Shown here piece after piece: positions 32,313 to 37,874 of a stretch of DNA of 47,128 nucleotides. Position 1 is the stretch's first letter; every line of letters begins with the position of its first letter. The stretch covers positions 1 to 47,128 of IMG/VR virus record IMGVR_UViG_3300021185_002216. One strand, given 5' to 3'. The translations under genes were made by a program, and so were the position numbers. Below the pieces are notes generated by a model. It saw nothing but the letters and a program-made list of their open reading frames with translations, was not told the DNA's origin and did no database searches. This DNA is from a virus.

Positions 32313-32367
32313 GTAAATAAATTGTTTACAGCCGCCTGAGCATTTGCTAAAACGAATTTATAGCAAC
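32313..32367 (+). promoter_or_regulatory. Early promoter P5 with palindromic element
   Basis: GTAAATA-AAT-TGTTTAC (one arm mismatch) is at 32313-32329. The -35 TTTACA is at 32325-32330, a 17-base spacer follows, and the -10-like TAAAAC is at 32348-32353. TAGCAAC at 32361-32367 is followed by TGGAGGT and ATG 32382. Confidence 0.82.
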
Positions 32368-32381
32368 GCATGGAGGTAAAA

Positions 32382-32648
32382 ATGCACACACCGTTTCACA
32401 AAAACCAGTTTCAAATTGGCAATGGTTCTATTCACTATGTCGAGGGTGACGAGCGTAAGTTTGTTATCAGCACAGAAAAAACAATCTTTAAGGCTCAGGC
32501 AGTTGTAAAGCAGCTTTGCGCCGCTCACACCCAAGAGGAATATTTCTCTTTGCTGGATGCTGGCGTTACACCCATCCAAATCTTGGGCAACAAAGATCGC
32601 GGCTGGTTACTGCGCCAAATGAAACAAGCCAAACGGCACATCGGGTAA
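32382..32648 (+). CDS. Hypothetical early protein
   Basis: An 88-aa protein (FQIGNGSIHYVEGDERKFVI; KAQAVVKQLCAAHTQEEYFS). The ATG at 32382 is used because the in-frame ATG at 32370 lies inside the Shine-Dalgarno itself. It is the first gene behind P5. The family is not recognised. Confidence 0.65.
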   Translation: MHTPFHKNQFQIGNGSIHYVEGDERKFVISTEKTIFKAQAVVKQLCAAHTQEEYFSLLDAGVTPIQILGNKDRGWLLRQMKQAKRHIG

Positions 32649-32656
32649 GGGGGGTT

Positions 32657-33013
32657 ATGACAATGACTTTCACAGCGGATCAATTAAACCTTAAAGCCCA
32701 CATCGAAGCAAAAAACGCTGAGGCGCAAGCAAAGATGGATGCCAAAGAAGGGCTATGGATTAGCAAAACAACCAGTGATCCGGCTTACTGGGCGGGGCTG
32801 GATATTTATACCGTCGAGCAGTTTGAGTTCACTATGGGTTGGGAAGGCATTTATGACCTCCTGTCCGAGTGGTTTAGCAAGTCTTATGCTCGTAGCGTTT
32901 TGAGGGGGGCAAAAACCACCGCCGACCTCGCCGCCATCGAGAAGGAATACTTCCAACTAAGCGATGACTTTATGGCCATCACAGAACAAGAATACTTTGA
33001 AGGGGTAAGTTAA
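32657..33013 (+). CDS. Hypothetical early protein
   Basis: A 118-aa protein with an N-terminal helix (LKAHIEAKNAEAQAKMDAKE) and a Trp/Phe-rich middle (EGIYDLLSEWFSKSYARSVL). Start 32657 or 32663 is possible, as a G-rich ribosome site at 32649-32654 suits the second better. It overlaps the next gene by one base (TAATG). The function is unknown. Confidence 0.62.
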   Translation: MTMTFTADQLNLKAHIEAKNAEAQAKMDAKEGLWISKTTSDPAYWAGLDIYTVEQFEFTMGWEGIYDLLSEWFSKSYARSVLRGAKTTADLAAIEKEYFQLSDDFMAITEQEYFEGVS

Positions 33014-33315
33014 TGGGACAGTGGAATAATCTATTAGACGCGCAGCAAAAGCAGCGCGTCAACCTCGTTAAAGGTTATGCGATCAAAGGCTACACAGCCA
33101 CAGAGGCCGCATCTTCCTTGGGCATATCTAAGCAACAGCTTTACGCCTATGCGAAAAAGCACTCCATCAACTTTGGTGGGGGCAAGCAGTTTATGGAAAA
33201 AATCACAATCGTATTGGATGACGATACATATGGCGTTGATGACCCTGACAGGTTTGCAAAAGATGCAGATGGGAACACGGTCGTTGTCGCACAGGTTGGG
33301 GAGGCCAAGCCATGA
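33013..33315 (+). CDS. Small helix-turn-helix protein
   Basis: A 100-aa protein. Residues 15-55 (KGYTATEAASSLGISKQQLY) form a Hin/transposase-type helix-turn-helix. A short acidic C-terminal domain follows (ITIVLDDDTYGVDDPDRFAK). The HTH resembles that of the gene at 33719-33985, suggesting duplication. It may be a regulator. Its start and stop overlap neighbours. Confidence 0.68.
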   Translation: MGQWNNLLDAQQKQRVNLVKGYAIKGYTATEAASSLGISKQQLYAYAKKHSINFGGGKQFMEKITIVLDDDTYGVDDPDRFAKDADGNTVVVAQVGEAKP

Positions 33316-33722
33316 TCAGTGAGTTTATGTGCTTGGCGATGGCGCTTTACTACGAGACCCGTGGCGAGCCAAACCTTGACGCGGGGATTGCAGTGGCCGA
33401 GGTTATTATCAATCGTGTGGACGATGCTAGGTGGCCTGACACAGTCTGCGCTGTGGTTAAGCAAGACAAAGGCCCAAAGCCTTATGACTGTCAGTTTTCT
33501 TTCTTCTGCGATGGTCGACCAGAGAACCCAAAGCACAAGGCATCTTGGGAACGTGCGCAGGCAGACGCAAAACGCGCTCTGCAGGGCGAGTTACTTGGCC
33601 ATCAGGCGTTATACTATCACGCCGACTATGCCTCGCCAGCGTGGCGCAAACAGCTTGAGCTTGTCGGTAAGGTTGGCACTCACATCTTCTACACCGACAA
33701 GCCACGGGGGGCATCGGTATGA
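33312..33722 (+). CDS. SleB-like cell wall hydrolase
   Basis: A 136-aa protein. LAMALYYETRGEPNLDAGIA holds Glu15, the catalytic acid of the SleB/Hydrolase_2 family. VAEVIINRVDD and PYDCQFSFFCDGRPENPKHK are further family blocks. There is no signal peptide. It is encoded in the early arm, apart from the lysis cassette at 34.5-37.5 kb, which is odd for a wall hydrolase. It could assist lysis or another wall step. Confidence 0.85.
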   Translation: MISEFMCLAMALYYETRGEPNLDAGIAVAEVIINRVDDARWPDTVCAVVKQDKGPKPYDCQFSFFCDGRPENPKHKASWERAQADAKRALQGELLGHQALYYHADYASPAWRKQLELVGKVGTHIFYTDKPRGASV

Positions 33723-33985
33723 CAATAGAAACTTGGAAACAAATAAGGCACCGGCACCAACAAGAAAAAATCGCTTTAGTTAAATCACTGGCTGATAATT
33801 ATACCTACGCACAAGCGTCAAGGATTTTGCAGTGGAACGCCAGAAGTCTTGTTAGGTTTTGCCATTATTGGAAGATAAATTTTAAACAAAGCAAAAAGGA
33901 TGGATACGTCGATGACCAAACTTACACCAGCCGATCGCGCACATTTGGCGTTTCTAAGCAGGCGAGTAGATCTTTTGGAAGGTGA
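33719..33985 (+). CDS. Small helix-turn-helix protein, paralogue of 33013-33315
   Basis: An 88-aa protein. The pattern LVKSLADNYTYAQASRIL and later KINFKQSKK parallels LVKGYAIKGYTATEAASS and SINFGGGKQ of the gene at 33013. It is basic and helical. The last 25 residues are read in a different frame over the start of the next gene and look less constrained, so the ending may be loosely selected. Confidence 0.58.
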   Translation: MTIETWKQIRHRHQQEKIALVKSLADNYTYAQASRILQWNARSLVRFCHYWKINFKQSKKDGYVDDQTYTSRSRTFGVSKQASRSFGR

Positions 33986-34109
33986 GCGTTACCGGCTAGA
34001 TTCCCACCCCAATGTCGAAAGAGATTTATGGTCAGCAAGGCGTGAGTTTAAACAATTTGTCACAAAGCTTGCAAAAGATGGTAAAGATATATTTGACGGG
34101 GCTCTTTGA
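33912..34109 (+). CDS. Hypothetical small coiled-coil protein
   Basis: A 65-aa protein (TPADRAHLAFLSRRVDLLEG; RDLWSARREFKQFVTKLAKD) from the ATG at 33912, with AAGGATGG upstream. The in-frame ATG at 33900 is too close to that ribosome site. It overlaps the preceding gene by 74 bases. It is the last gene of the rightward arm. Confidence 0.58.
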   Translation: MTKLTPADRAHLAFLSRRVDLLEGERYRLDSHPNVERDLWSARREFKQFVTKLAKDGKDIFDGAL

Positions 34110-34150
34110 TACCGTGCACCTCCCTGCGCGGTTAGAGAGGGCAACCTCTC

Positions 34151-34198
34151 CCCTGCCCTTTGGCTAGGTTTCGCACTGCAATAGGGGCAGGGTTTTTT
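34151..34198 (+). terminator. Terminator hairpin with T run
   Basis: CCCTGCCC (34151-34158) pairs with GGGCAGGG (34185-34192) and six T follow. The loop is long (26 bases). The GNRA-capped hairpin lies directly upstream. Confidence 0.75.
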
Positions 34199-34319
34199 CT
34201 TGCAATATTTTAAAGCCCGCGATACTTTGTTTTGGAATTTGCAATTTTCCTGTTTCGGGGGCCGGTTTGGCCGTTAGTTGGTTGCACTTTGTTCGTTTAG
34301 CTAGTTACCAAAAAATAAA

Positions 34320-34350
34320 CCCTCGTTTTGGTCGGCGAGGGTTTTTTCTT
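34320..34350 (+). terminator. Bidirectional terminator
   Basis: CCCTCG (34320-34325) and CGAGGG (34336-34341) are followed by TTTTTTCTT. On the other strand the stem is followed by TTTATTTTTT, so it can stop both the rightward early and leftward late transcripts. Confidence 0.88.
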
Positions 34351-34411
34351 GACAGGTGCGCGGGCATTTGTAAAAATTATCTCACGACTTCATGATTCTT
34401 CTTCACTTTAA

Positions 34412-34446
34412 ACCCTCGCAGGCTGCTAGAGTTTGCGGGGGTTTTT
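34412..34446 (+). terminator. Terminator hairpin with T run
   Basis: ACCCTCGCA pairs with TGCGGGGGT (nine pairs including one G-T), with six T following. It lies between the bidirectional terminator and the end of the lysis cassette. Confidence 0.85.
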
Positions 34447-34535
34447 TCGTGGGGCCAGCGAGAACATCACACTCTGTCACAGGTTAAACTATGTGCCAGC
34501 CCCGAAGGCCAAAATTACACACACTCCCAAAGAGT

Positions 34536-34775
34536 TCAAGCCTTAGTAAGTGTGGGGGCAAACTGTTCTTGCCTCAAACCAGCCATGGAGGTCAGTCTAA
34601 TAAGTTCCTTTTGGCCCTTTTGCGTAAGCGCAACCCCATCATGGAAACCGTTAAGGGTTAAATCAGCTAAGATATGCTCATAGGGTGTACGACCACAAAT
34701 AACAGCGATTAACCCACCCAGCCTAGTTATTTGATTTTGTGATAGCTTTCCGTCATGTCCGAGCGAAGTTTTCAT
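34536..34775 (-). CDS. Hypothetical protein downstream of endolysin
   Basis: A 79-aa protein (SQNQITRLGGLIAVICGRTP; LTLNGFHDGVALTQKGQKEL), the last gene of the late arm. It overlaps the endolysin stop by 4 bases. A winged-helix-like pattern is conceivable. No function can be assigned. Confidence 0.6.
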   Translation of the reverse strand: MKTSLGHDGKLSQNQITRLGGLIAVICGRTPYEHILADLTLNGFHDGVALTQKGQKELIRLTSMAGLRQEQFAPTLTKA

Positions 34776-35410
34776 GTCAGCCAGTTGTAAACCTTATTTG
34801 TCCAATCGATGCGGTCTTGAAGCCCATGGAACCCACCGTTTACCTTCTTTGTGATAATTTCAATCGTATCAACATCCACACCCTGATCGCAGATTTTAAA
34901 AAGTTTATTGTCCTCGAAGAAGAACATTGCTGTCTCGAAGGCATAATCAGTTTCAACTAACGATGGATCAGTCATTACCTCTGGTAAACCCATACCCGCC
35001 GCAAATCTTCTATAGTTGCTTTTTCCGGTCAACTGCATAAAGCCACGACCGATGAACGTGCTTGCGTCCTGTGGGGTTTCATTACCAAGCTTGTATCTTT
35101 TGCCACGGTTTGCATCTAAATAAACGTTCTCGGCAAGGGCGCGAGGGTTGCGGGCGTAAGGCTGGGCATCAGCAACAGTTTTAAACCTATGCGGCCAAAC
35201 CTTACAAAGACGCTCAGCCGAGCTATAGTAAAGGCTTTCGCAAGTTTTACTAAACCCACCACTCTCATGAGCGGCCTGTCCTAGTAGGTGCGCTGAGCGG
35301 ACGGCTGTAAGACCGAAGTGCTTGGTTATGGCCCTTGCGGTGTTTGGGCCAAATGATCCGTCTGTGGACACGCCTATGCGCTCTTGGAGCTTTTGCATTG
35401 CTAAGGTCAT
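34772..35410 (-). CDS. Endolysin, GH19 lysozyme/chitinase-like with N-terminal wall-binding segment
   Basis: A 212-aa protein from the ATG at 35410, which has AGGAGG upstream. A longer frame lacks a site. The first about 35 residues (LQERIGVSTDGSFGPNTARA) are a short peptidoglycan-binding motif. The GH19 domain has GQAAHESGGFSKT with the catalytic Glu49, YSSAERLCKVWPHRF and a second acidic part around FIGRGFMQLTGKSNYRRFA. It cleaves the wall glycan at lysis. No signal peptide is present, so it needs the holin encoded upstream. Confidence 0.92.
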   Translation of the reverse strand: MTLAMQKLQERIGVSTDGSFGPNTARAITKHFGLTAVRSAHLLGQAAHESGGFSKTCESLYYSSAERLCKVWPHRFKTVADAQPYARNPRALAENVYLDANRGKRYKLGNETPQDASTFIGRGFMQLTGKSNYRRFAAGMGLPEVMTDPSLVETDYAFETAMFFFEDNKLFKICDQGVDVDTIEIITKKVNGGFHGLQDRIDWTNKVYNWLT

Positions 35411-35411
35411 T

Positions 35412-35681
35412 CTAATCCTCCTGTGCGGGCTTGGTGCCAAACGTGCGGACGTAAGTCATGTCTTCACTGTAAGCCTCTGCCCATTTATTTTCTGTGAATG
35501 TTGCAAAGGTAATAAGCGCGGCATTGTCAGCCTCAAGTGTAAGCACCACCTCATCAAGGATAGCAAGCTTTTCAACCAGCACGTCGATCTTATGCGATTG
35601 CTCTGCGAAATACCAAGTTCCTGCGATAACCTGTGCAACCATTGCGAACACTAGCGCCAAGGGAAGCTTTATATCTGCCAT
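35412..35681 (-). CDS. Lysis-cassette membrane protein (spanin-like)
   Basis: An 89-aa protein. A single N-terminal hydrophobic segment (LPLALVFAMVAQVIAGTWYF) is followed by a coiled coil (KIDVLVEKLAILDEVVLTLE). This is the layout of Rz-like spanin subunits or antiholins. It lies between holin and endolysin genes. Confidence 0.65.
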   Translation of the reverse strand: MADIKLPLALVFAMVAQVIAGTWYFAEQSHKIDVLVEKLAILDEVVLTLEADNAALITFATFTENKWAEAYSEDMTYVRTFGTKPAQED

Positions 35682-35683
35682 GA

Positions 35684-36067
35684 TTATTTCCTTTTAAAGA
35701 AGGCTTGCGCCCCCCTCACACCGAAACTCGCTGAAATTGCAATCCCAAGGCTGTAAAAATACCAGTCCGGAGCCTTGTTAAGCTGCGCAAAGCCACGGTC
35801 AACCCACCCCTCAGCGCTTGGAATCCAGCACAAAATTAATGGGATAGACAAAATAATAACAAACCACTCGTCCTTCCAGCTGGACTTGGCACCTTCAGCC
35901 ATAATGCGTTCCCAGTCTGCAACGCTTGTTTCTTTTGACATTAATATCGCAGCCTTGGCTTTAGCCTCAGTAAGCTTAAGCTCTGCCGCCGCTTGGTTCT
36001 TGTCTGCCTTCCCTTGCAACCAGCTTCCCGCAAGGTTTGCAATCGGGCCGATAAAAGCTTGTAACAT
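35684..36067 (-). CDS. Holin, 3TM-type
   Basis: A 127-aa protein. The N-terminus is amphipathic (LQAFIGPIANLAGSWLQGKA), followed by a charged helix and then two or three membrane segments (WFVIILSIPLILCWI; WYFYSLGIAISASFGVRG). A basic end (FFKRK) follows. The pattern matches the 3TM holin family next to lysozyme genes. Translation couples with the small gene upstream (TAATG). Confidence 0.82.
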   Translation of the reverse strand: MLQAFIGPIANLAGSWLQGKADKNQAAAELKLTEAKAKAAILMSKETSVADWERIMAEGAKSSWKDEWFVIILSIPLILCWIPSAEGWVDRGFAQLNKAPDWYFYSLGIAISASFGVRGAQAFFKRK

Positions 36068-36156
36068 TATTCACCCTTCATCCATTCGTTTATAAGCACA
36101 AAGATCAACGCGCATGTCACGGTGCCAAGAAAAGATTGCAAGAATATTTGGCTCAC
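36067..36156 (-). CDS. 29-aa single-span membrane peptide with GTG start
   Basis: GTG at 36156 overlaps the preceding stop (GTGA), and its TAA overlaps the holin ATG (TAATG). The product, starting VSQIFLQSFLGTVTCALIFV and ending NEWMKGE, has one membrane span. The tight coupling on both sides argues it is real. An antiholin or pinholin helper is possible. Confidence 0.6.
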   Translation of the reverse strand: MSQIFLQSFLGTVTCALIFVLINEWMKGE

Positions 36157-36359
36157 TTTTCGGAACCCAACCAAACAGCAAACGCGCCGGTCATGGCCCC
36201 AGAGCAAACGCTAATCATTGCGGATTGCTGCGTCGACAAGTCCTCCAAACTCATTCCCCACTCAATGACGCGGATATACATGATTGTCATAACCAGCATC
36301 ATCAGGCGCGGCATTATGCGCCACGCTAAAACCTTATCCATCGCTAAACCCATTTTCAA
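36153..36359 (-). CDS. Small membrane protein of lysis cassette
   Basis: A 68-aa protein with two hydrophobic stretches (IMPRLMMLVMTIMYIRVI; AMISVCSGAMTGAFAVWLG) joined by a short acidic loop. It is probably a two-span holin or antiholin. The start overlaps the upstream gene, and the stop overlaps the 29-aa gene. Confidence 0.7.
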   Translation of the reverse strand: MKMGLAMDKVLAWRIMPRLMMLVMTIMYIRVIEWGMSLEDLSTQQSAMISVCSGAMTGAFAVWLGSEK

Positions 36360-36610
36360 ACCTCTATGTTGATCTTGGTTCCTTGCGGCCTGTCGGCCTG
36401 CGTTGTGCGTCCAAATCTATCATAAGTTTGCCCCATGTCCAATCTTTGCTTTGCTAAGGCCTCTAAATGGTTGTGGTTGGCCCTATGCTCCTTTGTAACC
36501 CTTTGCTCCATCAGGTGGGCCTCTATGGCCTTCCTAGCGCGTGTTTGCTGGTGTATATCACTGCCAACGTTAAACGGCGCGGAGCCAATGCCACTAACAC
36601 CGTCAGCCAT
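36356..36610 (-). CDS. Hypothetical protein
   Basis: An 84-aa hydrophilic protein rich in His, Gln and Arg (ARKAIEAHLMEQRVTKEHRA), with a Gly-rich N-terminus. It has no membrane segment. It lies between two membrane-protein genes of the lysis/late-end cassette. The role is unknown. Confidence 0.6.
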   Translation of the reverse strand: MADGVSGIGSAPFNVGSDIHQQTRARKAIEAHLMEQRVTKEHRANHNHLEALAKQRLDMGQTYDRFGRTTQADRPQGTKINIEV

Positions 36611-37053
36611 TAGATGCGCCCCTGCTTCGCCAAAATTATAACAACCGTGATACCGAGCATAATTGTGACGATGATTGTCGAGCCACCATAAAGTATAATT
36701 CTCTCAATCATCTTAGCCTTACGTTTCTTTTCAGCCTCGACCTTTGCTTTTCGATCTTTCCTTGCTTGCACCCTTATAGCCTGCAACTCGCCCCATGCGC
36801 TGAAACCTCTGGTTGCAATCACGATCTGCCTTAGCTCCTCCTCGGCATCTTTGGCCCTCTGTAAATTTACAAAGGTTTCCATCGCGTTCTCATCCGAGCC
36901 AGAAAACAAACTGTTTTTCTTTCTCTCATGGGCGGCGCGTAGGTCATCCACACCGTCAAAAAACTCACCGATTTGCTTAGTGACGTTTACGAGCTCCTTG
37001 CCCGCTGAGACCGCAGATTTTACCGCCGCGAGCGCCGTGAATGGATCAATCAT
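36610..37053 (-). CDS. Hypothetical tail-anchored helical protein
   Basis: A 147-aa protein from the ATG at 37053, which overlaps the upstream stop as ATGA. MIDPFTALAAVKSAVSAGKE is the start seen in a widespread marine phage family. A long charged coiled coil follows, and a C-terminal membrane span (GGSTIIVTIMLGITVVIILA) ends it. The function of the family is unknown to me. Confidence 0.7.
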   Translation of the reverse strand: MIDPFTALAAVKSAVSAGKELVNVTKQIGEFFDGVDDLRAAHERKKNSLFSGSDENAMETFVNLQRAKDAEEELRQIVIATRGFSAWGELQAIRVQARKDRKAKVEAEKKRKAKMIERIILYGGSTIIVTIMLGITVVIILAKQGRI

Positions 37054-37223
37054 GCGTCCCTGCCCACCAAAACAAAGCGCGGGCACCGTGCTTCCGGTAT
37101 GGTTCTTATTTTTTTTGGATAATGATAATAAAAGCTAGGGGGCGGGCATCTGTATTCACACGCCTTGTACATCACCCCGAAGGGATACATTCCAAATACT
37201 ACAGATGTTAATGCGCAAACCAT
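37050..37223 (-). CDS. 57-aa Cys-rich small protein
   Basis: The frame starts MVCALTSVVFGMYPFGVMYK and continues ACEYRCPPPSFYYHYPKK. It is hydrophobic at the start with four Cys, and the end is basic. Its TGA overlaps the next ATG (ATGA), which supports translation. The start is uncertain, as no Shine-Dalgarno is visible before the ATG at 37223, and the same frame runs back to the TGA of the upstream gene. It might be a lipoprotein-like or membrane peptide of the lysis region. Confidence 0.5.
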   Translation of the reverse strand: MVCALTSVVFGMYPFGVMYKACEYRCPPPSFYYHYPKKIRTIPEARCPRFVLVGRDA

Positions 37224-37259
37224 TGGCAACTGACCAAAAGCTTGATGCTCTTCTAAGCG

Positions 37260-37547
37260 TCATAGCCTACCCTTAAATTCCGTCCATACCGCTAATGCGA
37301 TAAAGCCCAACAAACCAACCGTGATAATCTTAACAACGGTTGCCCATATAGATTTCCTAGTCTCTCGCCAGCTTTCAAGCAGCCCGCGCAAGTCTTTAAT
37401 GTCATGCACGGCCTCATCATCATGTAACCCTATGCGGGCTAATGCTTTGGTCGCGCCATGCTCGGCCGCTTCATTGAGCAGCAAGATTAGTTCTGCCTTG
37501 GTCACGCCTTTTATTTCCGTATTATCAAGCTTATCAAGCGATTGCAT
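37260..37547 (-). CDS. Hypothetical tail-anchored protein
   Basis: A 95-aa protein: a soluble acidic helical N-terminal part (KAELILLLNEAAEHGATKAL) and a single C-terminal membrane span (ATVVKIITVGLLGFIALAVW). It overlaps the upstream tail gene by 14 bases. Similar small proteins occur before lysis genes in marine phages. Confidence 0.68.
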   Translation of the reverse strand: MQSLDKLDNTEIKGVTKAELILLLNEAAEHGATKALARIGLHDDEAVHDIKDLRGLLESWRETRKSIWATVVKIITVGLLGFIALAVWTEFKGRL

Positions 37548-37857
37548 TTGTGATCTCTATCTGAATATAGCGGTTATTGGGGAAGCTCTCAATCTCGCCA
37601 CCCACAAAAGTCACCTCAAACTCTGCCTCAAAAGATCCAATCGTATCTGTATCTGTGCCTCTCCACTGATAATAAACAACCCCATTGTCTGCGTCAGCTA
37701 TGGTTGCCGAGTGATCAATCTTGGGCGTAACTGCCCCAACCTTGCGCATATGAAACTTCACTGTCGCGCTACTTAAATCAATCGCTGTGGCATTACTGTC
37801 TCTCAGCGTTGCTTGCAAAGCGGGCGATGTATCGTTCTGTTTAATATAAAAGGCCAT
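37534..37857 (-). CDS. Baseplate upper protein-like domain (BppU N-terminal-like)
   Basis: A 107-aa protein. FYIKQNDTSPALQATLRDSN, then VKFHMRKVG, IADADNGVVYYQWRGTDTDT and FEVTFVGGEIESFPNNRYIQ form the immunoglobulin-like domain that begins many phage baseplate upper and tail proteins (DUF2479-like). It may attach the following repeat protein or another fibre to the tail. Confidence 0.78.
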   Translation of the reverse strand: MAFYIKQNDTSPALQATLRDSNATAIDLSSATVKFHMRKVGAVTPKIDHSATIADADNGVVYYQWRGTDTDTIGSFEAEFEVTFVGGEIESFPNNRYIQIEITNAIA

Positions 37858-37874
37858 AACCCATCCTATCTAAA

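Larger units (their letters stand above)
34110..34535. other. Gene-free convergence region
   Basis: About 426 bases with no convincing coding frame separate the two converging arms. The region holds a GCAA-tetraloop hairpin (GAGAGG-GCAA-CCTCTC, 34135-34150) and three hairpins each followed by a T run. It serves as a multi-terminator barrier. A small structured RNA covering the first two hairpins is possible but unproven. Confidence 0.7.

Noticed and set aside
36861-36870. GTAAATTTAC palindrome as a sixth regulon site
   Set aside because: It lacks the three-base spacer, lies inside a minus-strand gene and has no -10, TAGCAAC or start codon at the fixed distances.
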